Notes: a model not told the origin generated them from the letters alone. Counted from the first letter of the stretch, positions 46,205 through 56,765 are shown. The stretch: 64,000 nucleotides of DNA from Neoceratodus forsteri (GCA_016271365.2 CM028131.1:166040501-166104500), one strand, 5' to 3'. Translations and numbers: made by a program.

Positions 46205-46720
46205 GTTATGTATTAAATTTGTGTTAAAAAGTTTGCATGCTGGGGCATAGTGAGTGGATTCAAAATAAAGTTTAAGAATGTATACATTTGATAGTAATAT
46301 GGTTAAGTTACAGCATAGGAAAATGCTTAGAAATTAATTTTAAAAGTGATGGTAATTTTGATTAAAAGAAATTGTATTAAGTTATGACCAGTTTAAGTAT
46401 TTGCAAAATTCATTAGAAATTAACTTGAGATGTGTATATAAAGAAATAGAAGTCAGTTTTACAGTCACTTTGAATAATCTTTTTGAATTGTTTGATTTGT
46501 TTTTTAAAATGAAATTACTATGACACTTACAAAATTAATATGCAATGAGCTGATGCTTTGTATAAAAAGGTGCCTCCTACTCACTAGCCACACCCCTGAG
46601 GAAGACTTGGTATGAGATGAAGCGCCGGGTGGTGAGGGAGGGAGCACTTGTCCTTCCAGAATCTTACTTATTTTGAGCAATAAAAACTTGAATTTCACTT
46701 GGATTACACTGGTGGGACTA
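46205..46720 (+). other. Likely PLE 3' region and tail
   Basis: A/T-rich sequence ending in a CCTGAGGAAGACTTGGTATG block, a GAAGCGCCGGGTGG block and an AGCAATAAAAACTTGAATTT signal. Such blocks are typical of the 3' ends of Penelope-like elements in vertebrate genomes. It follows directly after palindromic element copy B. Confidence 0.5.
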
Positions 46721-48329
46721 CCTCTGTTCAGAGTGCTTGTGGATTTTTTGGTTTACGAATCCAAGAATAACCAGCCCCTGCACACCAGTCCCCACTTTCC
46801 AGCTAAACAATGTCCACAACCTTGTTTTCTGCTGCAGTTAGAACACAGTCCTCAGCCAATTTTAACCAGTTCACTCAGGACATGTACAACACCTGGCTAG
46901 CATCCCAATGATCAGAGATGCTTTGCCTGTTCCAAATTACAGCTGCAGTCCCACACAAGTAAATGAACTATCAGCAGCAATGGTAGCACTCAAATACAGC
47001 TCAGTCCTCTCAGATAAATTCAGTCCACCAGCGCAGGGTTACTACAACATTTAGCTTCTCCAAGCAGTCAATAATCAACTCCCCAGTACCTGGGGAATCT
47101 GGATCACAATTCAGTCTCTTTCTCTCTTTCCCCCTTCTCAATCCAGCTCTGCAAGCAGCAATTGCCTATAAGGACCTGGGAAAGGCCCTTGCAGTCCAAA
47201 GTCCACTCTCACCAGATACCTCCGACTTGTCCAGAGCCTGGGAACAGACTGAAGAAATCCAAACAGGTCCACACATCTTCAGCCGAGAATCCATGGTTCT
47301 GATTGACTGATGAAGCCTGTCAATATTTGCTATCCATAGAGATCAATATTTCCTGCTCGTTTATTGGGGCATGATCTAGGCATCTGAATTAATCCCCTCC
47401 TTTTCCCAGGAGTCTCTCTGTCCATGTTTTGGGTGCCTAGATCACTGATTGGCTACAATTTTGGGGTCAAGTGTCACAAACATGTCAGCTCCCATTCAGT
47501 TCTATGGAGCTCCTGCAGTTCCCCCAGTTTCATAGGACAAATGCAGCCCAACAAAATACTTTATTTAAACAAGCACCCCACCGGATTGTAGCACCAACTG
47601 TCCCCTGCTAAACAAGCCCACGGTTAAAAGAATAACCCCTATCAAACAGCTGTCACTGTCACTGAAACTCTGTTCCCTCAGGCTGGCAGACGTCACCTCA
47701 TTAATATTCAGGAGGGCTCATGAATGATTCATGAGCCCTCATTCATGTCCCGATTTAAACTTTATTTTTTAAACATTAATGGGACTTTTGCCCAACTCCT
47801 TCAGGTCTCTGGTCCCCATCTAGTACACCAAGGCACTGGAACCAACAAACACCTCCCATTTTGACTGCAACCGGTGGTTGCCAAGATCATAGTGCTTTCT
47901 AGCACATGCGCAGCAGCCGGCGGCTCAGGAGAATGTCAGTGACTCATGACTGGTGCCCCATGAGCCCAAACAGGCTGAAACCACACAAGGACTACTCAGG
48001 AAAGTACTGGGGCACCAGAAGAACATGGGAGAAACTGGAGGCCAGATGGAGGGGTATGCCAGCAGCAGTGGAAGATCGGGAGGAAACGAGAGCAATTAAG
48101 GTAAGCCTCAAAGTGGGGTTACAGTTATACTGAATAATTTTTAATTTTTTATTTTGCTCTTATTGAGAAAATTAAACACTATTTGCAAATTTTGAAACTG
48201 CTTCTGGTTTTCTGTGCCATCTGACCTGTGCCTCGATGGCAGATGGTGTCAGCCTAAGTGGGATATATTATCTAAGCCAGGAGTTTTGTGCATGGGTACT
48301 AGACCTAGTACCAGGGAAGCATAGCAGAA
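46721..48329. other. Unassigned stretch, possible LTR material
   Basis: No coding motif. It contains a perfect 14-bp-arm palindrome at 47,712-47,740 (GAGGGCTCATGAAT and inverse). The Gypsy 5' LTR could lie here, but I could not define ends because no second LTR is present in the window. Confidence 0.35.
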
Positions 48330-48639
48330 AGATATGGATTCTGCAGCAGCAATCCCAAGAGTCATTACCAGAAGAATGGCAGCCAAACTAAAAGCATAAA
48401 CAAAAGTCCAAACTGAGATGGTTCAGACAGAACCAGAGATGGGGAAAAAAGAACAAGCAGTTAAATAACCTGAAAGCCTGACTGCCTCTTTCCAGTGGTG
48501 GGCTATACAACAAAAAGAGAAGGAGAAGCAGAGAAAAGAAAAGATGCAGTGACAGAAGCAGCAGAGAAAAGAAGAGACACAGCTGCAGCAGCAGTAGAGA
48601 AGAGAAGAGATGCACTGACTGGAGCAGCAATGGCCGGAT

Positions 48640-49360
48640 GTTTTGCAAGCTATCAAAGCTAGTTGATCTGGCACAGGTCCAGCAGAGCAACAAAACACCA
48701 ACAACATGAAAGACCTTAAACTTACAAAGTTGTGTCCCTTGGATAATATTGAAGCATACCTGACAACTTTAGAAAGGGTTGCCACAGCCTGCCAGTGGCT
48801 AAAGCAGTAATGGGCAATGAGACTAGTACCTTACCTGACAGGTAAAGCCCAAACTGCCTACAGCAATATGTACAGTGCACAGTCTGAAAACTATGACCTT
48901 GTGAAAAGAGAGGTCCTTAAAAGATATGACATCTCAGGAGAGACCTACAGGCAGAGATTTTGGCCTCTGAAGTAGAACTCAGTCGACAATCCTCGAGAAG
49001 CCTTAGTCTGACTCGAAAAACTCCTGGTGAAATGGCTCCAACCAAAGGGCAAAACACACCCACAGATCACTGAAACATTTGTAGTGGAGCAGTTCATCAA
49101 CATACTACCCACTGACACAGTTTTGGGTAAAAGAACAGCTATCAGAAAGTGGGAAAAAAGCTTTCTTTGGCTGAAGACTACCAAATGGCCAGGTAGATGC
49201 CACAGCAGTGAGGTATCAGCCAAGCACTGGTAAGACACTCTTTTTCCCATAAAAACTCCATGTCTGATAAGAATTTTGATGGGGGTAACAAATCTGCACC
49301 CAAATACTTTATTTGCTATAACTGTAATAAGCCAGATCATGTGCAAGAAATTGCCATAGT
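48640..49360 (+). pseudogene. Gypsy (Gmr1-like) gag with SCAN-like region and zinc knuckle
   Basis: The capsid-type region is read in shifting frames. LTKLCPLDNIEAYLTTLERV (48,717-48,778) and VATACQW are followed by RLVPYLTGKAQTAYSNMYS, LKRYDISGETYRQRF, NPREALV, LLVKWLQPKGKTHPQI and TETFVVEQFINILPTDT. The RQRF / LxxWLxP / EQFxxxLP succession is that of the SCAN domain in vertebrate zinc-finger proteins, which is thought to derive from such gags. A nucleocapsid knuckle CYNCNKPDH (49,319-49,345) loses its last Cys to a frameshift. Stops at about 48,810, 48,970 and 49,010 disable it. Upstream (48,480-48,640) is an Arg/Lys/Ser-rich or Glu-rich stretch with repeats. Confidence 0.7.
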
Positions 49361-49361
49361 A

Positions 49362-49985
49362 AGAAGAGTGACACTGGAGCAGATTTGTCCTTAGCAAATT
49401 GGGGCAAGTACTTAACAGATGTGAAAGTGGAAGATAAGACTGTTCAGGGACTTATAGATTCAGGAAGCAAACAGACCCTAGTGCATACTGAAGTGCTGGG
49501 AAAACAATGTCCAAAAGGATCAGGTTCTAGTGTCATCGGTATCCATGTGGACACTCGATACTATACCACCAGCTAAGTGACTCTGAATATTAAGGGTGTG
49601 CTGCCACAAATGAAAGTGATTGTAGTACCAAAGTTACCTGTACCTGTGATTATTGGAAATGACTTTCTAGGATTTACTGAGTTAATCAAAGAGGGAGTAA
49701 ATCCTGATGTTTCAACAACTGTGGTGGCAAGAGCTCAGGCAAAGAAAATATCAGATGGTGGGGACTCTTTGCCTTTCGCTGAGTTTGATTTGGACTAGTT
49801 TGAACACAGCTCCAAGATCCGGAAATCTATGAAAGAAAGACCACTCCTGAAGAAACAGTGGCAACAAAATACTGATGGACATAAGGGGTTATCATATGAA
49901 AATGCTGAAACTGAACTGATCACTGACTGTGATTTTTTCAGAACAAGCAAACAGTGTTTCCCTCCTGTGTTATTTTAAGCAGCTA
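49362..49985 (+). pseudogene. Gypsy aspartic protease region
   Basis: Frame 49,385-49,576 has VQGLIDSGSKQTLVHTEVL, where DSG (residues 25-27) is the retroviral-type protease active site. A TAA at 49,574 interrupts it, and the same frame continues (49,577-49,798) with VIVVPKLPVPVIIGNDFLG, the flap-to-C-terminal part. After the TAG at 49,796 a charged tail runs to about 49,980. No RT motif follows before the L2 insertion. Confidence 0.7.
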
Positions 49986-50037
49986 GGGGTGAAACCAAAA
50001 TAGGGTGAACCTATGTTTAAAAATCCATCTCCATGAC

Positions 50038-51450
50038 TACTGTTCCCTCCAGCTGGAAAACTGTACATATCATCCTAATATTCAAGTCTGGAGACCGGAG
50101 CGACCTCAACAACTACAGACCAATTTTCATTCCACTGGTTCTATCCAAGCTAATGGACAAAATTAATACATGTTCAAACAAAACAATATCTGGAGAACTA
50201 CAACCTACTTAACCCACTCCAATCAGGGTTTAGGCAGAATCACAGTACAGTCTCAGTCCTGAAAAAGGTAACTAATGTCTGGTTCTCTGTCATTGACAAC
50301 AAACAGTCTACTTCTGCTGTTTTCCTTGACTTAAGCAAGGCGTTCGACACAGTGGACCATAACCTCCTCTTGCACTGCCTAACATTCCTGGGATTTCATG
50401 ACACTATGGTAAGAAGGTTCTCTAGTTACCTCTCAAATAGGCTGCAAAGAATCAAGGCTAATGGAACCATGTCAGACACGGTGTCCATCACAAGAGCAGT
50501 CCCTCAGGGATCCATTCTAGGGCCCCTCTTCTTCACTATTTACATCAACTCATCGGACAAAAACATTCAACAATCCAAGCTGTACTTTTTTGCCGATGAC
50601 ACAGTCCTCTACATTTCTAGGCCTTCATTGCGTGAAGCCTGTGCCGAGGTACAATCTGATTTCAGTAAGCTACAGTTCAACCTGGCACGTTCAAAACTTC
50701 TCCTAAACGCAAAGAAGACAAAGGTGATGTTTTTTTCATCAAACCATATGCCCTCTACTCTCAGTACTCAGAGTACCTCACTGCTCATCACTACTATATT
50801 CAGGGACACCCTCGAGGTGGTGGATCAATTCAAGTATCTTGGAATATGGCTAGACAGTAAACTTTCAGTGCCCATATCAACTGCCTTGTCAACAGCTAAA
50901 AGCCAGGCTGGGGTTCTTCTTCAGGAACAGATCCCTATTCACACTCGACTGCAGAAGAAAACTGGTCCAGGCCACATTCCAACCACTCCTTGACTACGGG
51001 GATATCATTTACAATTGCAGTGCACCAACTCACACTCGCAAACTTGATGTCCTGTACCATCATGCATTACGTTTCATACTAAATTCTCTGGCCAGGACAC
51101 ACCATTGTACCCTCTACTCTTCTTTGAACTGGCCCTCACTATCAACCAGGCATATGTTCCATATCGGGCAGTGCACTCTAAAACTGCTGACTGGCAAGTT
51201 ACCTCAGTACATATGCTCCCTAGTGCACAAGTCTCACAATGTGTATGCACTGTGCACCTCAGACTTTATGCTCCTAGACATTCCCAGGACACGTACTAAT
51301 CAGGGCAGAGGTGCCATTAGTTTCATCCTCCCATCTATATGGAACCAGTTGCAAAAAACCATGAAGCTAACTGAGATAGTCACGTTAAATTGCTTTAAGT
51401 CCCTATCCAAGAAAACATTTGAAGTGGTCTGCTGCTGCTCTTCACGCTAA
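50038..51450 (+). pseudogene. L2 LINE ORF2, RT core to C-terminus
   Basis: Motifs: LNNYRPIFIPLVLSKLMDK (50,108-50,160), LQSGFRQNHSTVSVL (50,217-50,262), AVFLDLSKAFDTVDHNLLL (about 50,318-50,372), RAVPQGSILGPLFFTIYI (50,496-50,546) and the catalytic FADDTVLYI (50,589-50,615). The palm and fingers are in one frame from about 50,270 to 50,993. The thumb and C-terminus (SLNWPSLSTRHMFH to ISFILPSIWNQLQKTM, 51,120-51,365) are in a shifted frame. Both catalytic Asp are retained, but frameshifts at about 50,160-50,270 and 50,985 disable it. Confidence 0.8.
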
Positions 51451-52257
51451 ACTAATATATGAATCTTCACTGTCCCTTTGGCTTGTCACCCTAGCCCTGT
51501 CTCCTCACCGACCACCCAGTCTATCCCCTCACCCATCTGCCCCACCCACCCCTTTATTATTACTACCCCAACCCCCTTTACTCATTCTGCCTCCCAGCAC
51601 TTCTTCCCTTCCTCCACCTCCCTGTCTCCCTACCCCCTCCTCTCCTACCCCTCCATTTCTACCCTAACCCCCATTACCCATTCTTCCTCCTAGCACTTCT
51701 TTCCTTTCTCCACCTCCCTGTATCCCTACCCCATCCTCCCCTACCCAGTCACCTCCCTCCCTTAGACCCCCTTCCTGTACCCCATCTCTGTGCACTATAT
51801 TCCTGTCCTGCTGAACCTACCACCCTCCCCTTCCCCACCTCCCTGTCTTCCTACCCTCTACCCCTACCCCAGTCACCACCCTCCCCATGACCCCCTCTCT
51901 ATACCCTCATTTCAGTGCATAATATTCCTGTCCCTCTGAACCTACCACCCTCCTCTGTGACATCATCTACAGCCCCATGTATTCCTTTTTTCTTTTTTCC
52001 TTTTCCTTCTGCCCCCAGTGAAGACTTGTCTCACTCTATGTGTGTCATCTATGTGCACATTAGTGCAGTTAGTTTTTGTATGTAATGTATCAGTTATTTG
52101 CAACAATCCAAGTTGTACCTTGTCATTGCCATTGCTGTTTACTCGTGCTATCCAAATCTTTTTTGTATAAGATCATGTACTTCATTGTACTGTTTGAAAT
52201 CTCCAGGACCTCCTTGTGAATGAGCTTGCTCCACAGAGTAATTCCTGTAATAGTAAT
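51451..52257 (+). other. L2 3' UTR, C/T-rich
   Basis: Repeated pyrimidine-rich words give spurious Pro/Ser-rich open frames. A polyadenylation signal was not identified; L2 elements typically end in short tandem repeats. Confidence 0.6.
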
Positions 52258-52285
52258 CTTGAACTTGAACTTGTAATGGGCTACT

Positions 52286-53185
52286 CTACACAATTTGGGT
52301 TAAACGTCAGACACAGGACCAGATAGAACAATTGGTTATACCACAAAAATATAGATTTGGGTTGTTACAGATAGCACATGATAATCCTATTGGTCACTCA
52401 GGGAGGGATCACACCCTTGCTAGATTGCTGTACAGATTCTATTGGATTGGAATTAATGAAGATGTTGTTACCTACAGTATTGCAGTTCTTGTACTAAATG
52501 TCAGAAAGTAGCTCCAGTGACTAAAAAAGACAAAATTCCCCTGGAGCCCCTATCCTTGACAGATGTGCCCTTTGAGAGAATTGCAATGGAAGTGGTTGGC
52601 CCCTTAGACAAAAGTAAAAAGGGTAATCAATTCATTTTGGTAGTATATAACTATGCTACTCGATACTCAGAGGCAGTTCCAATGCGTACTGTCACAGCCC
52701 CAAAAGTGTCTGTAGAGCTTGACAATATTTTCAACAGGGTCGGCATACCTAAAGAGATTATTACTGATCAGGGTAATAATTTTGGTGCTGCATTACTGAA
52801 GGAGCTGTAGCGACTACTACGTATCACTGCCATAAGAACCTCCCCTTATCACCCTCAGACAGACAGTTTTGTTGAACGTTTTAATCAAACGCCAAAACTC
52901 ATGTTAAAAAGGTTTGTAAAAGGGGAAGGGAAAGTCTGAGACCACTACTTACCTTACCTGCTTTCTGCTTACAGAGAAGTGCCACAGGCATCAACATATT
53001 TTTAACCATTTGAAATGCTGTATGGTAGACAACCTAGAGGACCACTAGATGTAATAAAAGAAACATGGGAAGATAACCCCATCAGAAACAATCTATTACA
53101 TCTTATATGTGTGCCCAGAGAAAGAAGCTGGCAAAATATGTTGAACTCACCCATAGTAATCAGGAAGAGGCCCAAAACCAGCAGA
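52286..53185 (+). pseudogene. Gypsy (Gmr1-like) integrase
   Basis: It contains the zinc-binding HHCC region (HDNPIGHSGRDHTLARLLYR at about 52,366-52,425; CSSCTKC at 52,479-52,499) and the core. In the frame 52,517-52,810 are FERIAMEVVGPLD, where the family has MDVVGP, so the first catalytic Asp is Glu, and IITDQGNNFG with the second Asp. A TAG at 52,808 breaks the frame. YHPQTDSFVERFNQT (52,849-52,893) holds the third catalytic residue, Glu. C-terminal FEMLYGRQPRGPLDVIKETW (53,010-53,067) completes the domain. Integrase inserts the cDNA. Loss of the first Asp and several stops make this copy inactive. Confidence 0.75.
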
Positions 53186-53186
53186 A

Positions 53187-53655
53187 GGCACACCGGAATT
53201 CAAGCGGCGCAGCTCGGCCTCTACTAAATGGCCACCACTCCTCCACTGCTTCTGCTGGCAAGTCTGAATCCCCGGCTGCTGAAAGAAGCTCCATCTCCCT
53301 GCCCCTGACTAGGAGCACTGGAATTTGAGTGGCGTGGCTCAACCTCTTCTAAACAGCCACCGCCCACTCCACCGCTTCTGCCAGCAAGCCCAAATCCTTG
53401 GCCGCTGAAAGCAGCTCCAGGTATGGTCACTCCTTCAGCCAAGCGCTGCTACTCTTAGGTGCTTCTACAGCCACACGCTGATTGGCTCCTTTACTGGGAA
53501 CTCTTCCCTGATTGGAACACCAACTGCTTGCAGCTCTGCCTGATTGGGCCACCCGACTGCACTTGCTCCGCTGTCCCAAGCCTGGCTTTCTTTTGCTCTG
53601 CAGCCACTTTTAGCTATCGCTTCCTTTTCTCCTTTTCTAACTGCATTTTTGTGGG
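53187..53655 (+). repeat. L2-type 5' leader repeat, copy 1, with internal duplication
   Basis: Matches 61,125-61,478 in the same orientation (CTTCTGCCAGCAAGCC..., GCAGCTCCAGGTATGGTCAC, GGGAACTCT..., CAACTGCTTGCAGCTCTGCC). Its first 115 bp are present twice (53,187-53,300 and 53,301-53,420), each with GCTGAAAG(A/C)AGCTCCA. Copy 2 lies upstream of an L2 endonuclease ORF, so these are probably 5' UTR sequence, the duplication being monomer-like. No endonuclease follows here. Confidence 0.65.
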
Positions 53656-54116
53656 AAGAATTTATGTTTTATTACTTGTGTAGATAATGATAGTTGTTAA
53701 AAAATTTTGACTCGAATGAACTTGAAACTGCTTGCCGCCTAAATAGCCATATAATTCTGCTGTGAATGTGATGTACTAATGCCTAGCCATTTAATCTCAT
53801 GTAGACATTGCTTCTCTGATCTACCTGCCCTCCGCTCTTGCTGCCTAAATATTTTCTCGCCACTCTAATCTCAAACTGCTCTCCCTAGACTCTTAAGCCT
53901 CTCTACCTGACTGTATATTCTGTCTCCTAACTTCGACCCTGCACCACTTCCTACCACACTCCTCATTTTGGTCTGAAAGCCAAACTGTGTCTCCTCTCTC
54001 CCAAATTGCCCGCTAACCCCCCACCCATTCTTTTGTCCCCAAACTGCTCTGTCTGCCCCACCCACCTGCTGATGCTCTGCCACCAGTCTCCCCACACCCT
54101 GATTTAGCACTCTATT
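53656..54116. other. Non-coding stretch, nothing recognised
   Basis: No motif. The minus-strand open frame 54,110-53,871 has a Gly/Val-rich translation without family features. Confidence 0.3.
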
Positions 54117-54370
54117 TCAGTGTCAGTGGCTCAGTAGGTAGCATACTCGCCTCTGAGGCCGGGAGATCAGAGGGCTGTGGGTTCAGTTCCTACATCTGGC
54201 ACTTGGGTTAATATCCCAGTACTGACACTGTAGTGCAGCATGAGAGGGGTGCTGCACTTCTGAGGTGCCATCTTTCAGATGAGGCATTAAACCAAGGTCC
54301 CATCTGCCTTGATTGGTGGTAGTTCAGGTGGATGTTAAAGATCCCATGGCACTTTTCGAAAAGAGTAAGG
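54117..54370 (+). mobile_element. tRNA-derived SINE, left half (split by Tx1 LINE)
   Basis: Head with pol III promoter boxes: A-box-like TGGCTCAGTAGGTAGCATAC (54,128-54,147) and B-box-like GGGTTCAGTTCCT (54,180-54,192). The body follows: GATGAGGCATTAAACCAAGG, TGGTAGTTCAGGTGGATG and AAAGATCCCATGGCACTTTT. It stops at AAAAGAGTAAGG and continues at 60,882 (AGAGTAGGGAAATTTCCCC). The intact 25.9-kb copy shows these blocks are contiguous (AAAAGAGTAGAGGAATTTCC). Confidence 0.8.
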
Positions 54371-54558
54371 GTGTTTTTATTGAAATAATAAACATAGCAA
54401 AACAACACAATGAAAACGTTGTCATTTTAAACAAAAAGGTAATAATACAGTGTAGGTAAATACATATTATAAACAAAAACACCTACACATGAGAAAACAA
54501 ATAAATGAAAAGAAACAAGACAAAAAAAAAGAAAAATAATTCCAGACGATAACTTACA

Positions 54559-55052
54559 TTATTTAAACTTAATAAAATAAAGAAAACCTTTCCACCATTT
54601 CAAAAGCATAGCAGGAACTACCCTTTGTGCAGCCTGAGAATAAATTCTTGAGAGTTCCTTAGCAACCAAAATACTAACACAGATATAGGGCATTTTTCTT
54701 TGATATATAACCCATTGGCACCTGGCTTGCCATGAATAATATCGTAAACAACCCAAAAATAATGATAATGTCCCTTCATGTAAATGAAAAAGGCTTACCG
54801 GATAACATTCTAAAATCAGAATTTCATATGACAAAAATTAAGCCAGTTGAAACCCCATAATGTTGCTAGATAGGCCCATAAACCCTTAGCATAAGAACAC
54901 CTAAGAAAAAAATGTTCCATTGACTCTTCCACATTTATGCAATCCAAATATGGACACTTCCTTTCCTCTAAGGCCTTATACTTAACGTTACCCTGAATGT
55001 TCAGGCGACCATAAAAAATTAACCACTGAGTTTCCCATTGAGATTGAGGCAA
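54559..55052 (-). pseudogene. Tx1 ORF2, C-terminal domain
   Basis: Two frames, 55,052-54,816 and 54,834-54,559, continue ORF2 beyond the RT. The first has QSQWETQWLIFYGRLNIQGN and a Cys/His cluster (CPYLDCINVEESMEHFFLRC), a C-x4-C-x8-H-x4-C arrangement found at the C-terminus of Tx1 and related L1-group ORF2 proteins. The two frames overlap by a few codons, so one indel near 54,825 and a stop at about 55,060 break the reading. Confidence 0.65.
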
Positions 55053-55064
55053 TCTGAGATTATT

Positions 55065-56765
55065 TTACTGGGCCAATACCTTAGAATTGAGGGCAGCAGG
55101 GCAATTCTTAAAGCTTGACTCAGGGGGAAGTAACTGTACCATCATTAATTGGTAAAACCCCTTCATATCATTACTCAGGATTGTTTCTTCCTGAATTTTC
55201 CATCTATATAATTTTTGTGCAGCAGACCAAAAATACTGCGAGAGTTGAATGTGAGGATTCAATTTCGGGGCAAAAATGCACCAATTTTTAAAATATTTGC
55301 CCAGTGACCTTGAATTCCATGTTTCCTCAGCCCTTATTTCTGCAACTAATCCACTTTTAACTGAACACATAATAAATAAAGAATGTACAAAAACTACTTG
55401 GTCCACCATTCCAAGTCCTCCCAATTTTATATGCAAATAAGTATAACCTCTCTTAACCGGATTTAATCGGTTACCCCAAAGCATTTGAAAAAATAGACAG
55501 TACATTCTAGTTTCCAGATGAACAGGGAGAGGGAAAATCATGGCTACATACTGCACACAAGGTAAGAGAAACTGTTTGATCACATGTATACGTTTCAGTT
55601 TTGGCAACTTCCACTGTTTCCACCTATTCACCTTATTCTCCACCACTTGAAGAGCTGATTCACAGTTCTCTGCTGGCATATTTTGAGGACCAAACTGGAT
55701 CCCCAAAATTTTAAGTGGGTTTCTAGAAAAAGGGATACCCTCCTGCAGCACCTCATCGGGACCTATTGCTCCAATGAATAACCCTTTTGTCTTATGCAAA
55801 TTCAGTTTTGCATTAGAGACTTTTGAAAAGATGTCAAAAGCATTTAAAAAACTATGTACAGAGGACTTATCAGCAAAATACAATACTAAATCGTCTGCAT
55901 ATGCCTGTACCAAGAGTTGGGAATCCTTGGATAAATTATTTGAAATTCTTCTCCATAACTGTGTGGAGATTAAATTCTGCAATAGTGGGTCTAATGCAAA
56001 ATTATAAAGAAGGGGGCTGAGGGGACAACCCTGACGCACTCCTGTGTGTAGCCGAAAACCTTCCGTCTTACAGCCTTTCAAAAATGGGAACACCACATTA
56101 TATTCATATAATTTATTAATCAACTTAACCATTTGCGAAGGGACCCCATAATGTTCTAGAGTTAAAAACATAAAAGGCAGATAAACTCTGTCAAAAGCTT
56201 TGTCTAAATCCGCAGCAACCATACAATTCATAATACCAGTATCAGAGAGGTGTTCAATAACATCACGTGTCATCATAAGTGCTGATTGAACCTGTCTGTC
56301 TGGTACTCCACTAAATTGGTAAGGGGAAATAACCCATCTGGCATAGTTTTTCAAACGATTATTCAGAATGCTAGTAAAAATTTTATAATCTGAATTTAGA
56401 AGGGTGATCGGCCGCCAGTTTTTAATGTTTTGTCTATCCCCAGATTTGAATATATAAATTAACAACCCTTCAGAAAAGGAGGGAAAAATTACAATATTCT
56501 TAATGAAATACTGAAATAAAATAAACAGACATTGGCTCAGCTCACTTGAAAAAACTTTATACAAATTATTAGAAAGGCCATCCGTTCCGGGGGAAATATT
56601 TAATTTCAATTTTCCTATTACACTTAAAATTTCCTCCTGAGAAATTGGATCCCATAATTCAGAAGCTTCTATTAATTTGGAGGGAACACTGATAGTACTT
56701 AAATAGGAAAGCATTGAAGCATCAGAAATTGGAAAAGTAGGTTCTAGAGTCCGAAAATGCTCCAC
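55065..56765 (-). CDS. Tx1 ORF2, reverse transcriptase domain (open frame part 2)
   Basis: 566 codons, the longest open frame in the window. RT motifs: GLLIYIFKSGDRQNIKNWR (100-118), TLLNSDYKIFTSILNNRL (121-138), AADLDKAFDRV (184-194, motif A), GVRQGCPLSPLLYNFAL (242-258, motif B) and QAYADDLVLYF (287-297, motif C with both Asp). LGIQFG (near 355) and KRIHVIKQFLLPCVQY follow in the thumb. The style (DKAFD, GVRQGCPLSP, YADD) is that of L1-group RTs. The start methionine is arbitrary, since the domain should be fused to the endonuclease. The gap between 56,990 and 56,765 contains a frame change. Confidence 0.8.
   Translation of the reverse strand: MEHFRTLEPTFPISDASMLSYLSTISVPSKLIEASELWDPISQEEILSVIGKLKLNISPGTDGLSNNLYKVFSSELSQCLFILFQYFIKNIVIFPSFSEGLLIYIFKSGDRQNIKNWRPITLLNSDYKIFTSILNNRLKNYARWVISPYQFSGVPDRQVQSALMMTRDVIEHLSDTGIMNCMVAADLDKAFDRVYLPFMFLTLEHYGVPSQMVKLINKLYEYNVVFPFLKGCKTEGFRLHTGVRQGCPLSPLLYNFALDPLLQNLISTQLWRRISNNLSKDSQLLVQAYADDLVLYFADKSSVHSFLNAFDIFSKVSNAKLNLHKTKGLFIGAIGPDEVLQEGIPFSRNPLKILGIQFGPQNMPAENCESALQVVENKVNRWKQWKLPKLKRIHVIKQFLLPCVQYVAMIFPLPVHLETRMYCLFFQMLWGNRLNPVKRGYTYLHIKLGGLGMVDQVVFVHSLFIMCSVKSGLVAEIRAEETWNSRSLGKYFKNWCIFAPKLNPHIQLSQYFWSAAQKLYRWKIQEETILSNDMKGFYQLMMVQLLPPESSFKNCPAALNSKVLAQ

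Larger units (their letters stand above)
34900..46720 (+). mobile_element. Penelope-like element (PLE), interrupted by nested insertions
   Basis: The pieces in order on the plus strand are: N-terminal region (about 35,008-36,109), RT (39,595-40,460), linker and GIY-YIG endonuclease (40,480-41,355) and a 3' part with polyadenylation-type tail (46,205-46,720, ending AGCAATAAAAACTTGAATTT). Between them lie palindromic element copy A, an antisense L2-like LINE, a DIRS-leader fragment and palindromic element copy B. The order RT then GIY-YIG on one strand is diagnostic for Penelope-like elements. The outer limits are estimates; assigning 46,205-46,720 to the PLE rests on A/T-rich sequence and the tail. 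Confidence 0.75.
50030..52275 (+). mobile_element. L2 LINE, 5'-truncated, inserted in Gypsy
   Basis: It begins inside the RT domain (TTVPSSWKTVHIILIFKSGD at 50,038) and ends with a tandem tail of CTTGAA units (52,258-52,273). The 3' UTR contains C/T-rich imperfect repeats with ACCTCCCTGT, TACCCC and CACCCTCC words (51,480-51,960). Gypsy coding stops on the left at about 50,030 and resumes on the right at about 52,285, so the LINE lies between protease and integrase. Confidence 0.75.
48330..53185 (+). mobile_element. Gmr1-like Gypsy retrotransposon, split by L2
   Basis: Plus-strand order: gag with a SCAN-like region (48,640-49,235), zinc knuckle (49,310-49,360), protease (49,362-49,800), an inserted L2 LINE (about 50,030-52,275) and integrase (52,290-53,185). 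No RT is found between protease and integrase, outside the inserted LINE. That fits Gmr1-type elements, in which integrase precedes RT and whose gag is related to the SCAN domain. RT/RNase H and the 3' LTR are missing after 53,185, where an L2 leader-like repeat starts. Confidence 0.7.

Noticed and set aside
47712..47740. Perfect 14-bp-arm palindrome
   Set aside because: Short and isolated; no repeat partner or function could be supported.
51419..51693. Pro/Ser/Leu-rich open frames
   Set aside because: They come from the pyrimidine-rich 3' UTR of the L2 LINE.
50030..53185. A standard gag-PR-RT-IN Gypsy polyprotein
   Set aside because: The RT in the middle has LINE motifs and a LINE-type tail, so it is an insertion.
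54117..54200. Possible tRNA gene
   Set aside because: Same reason: it is the head of a SINE split by the Tx1 LINE.
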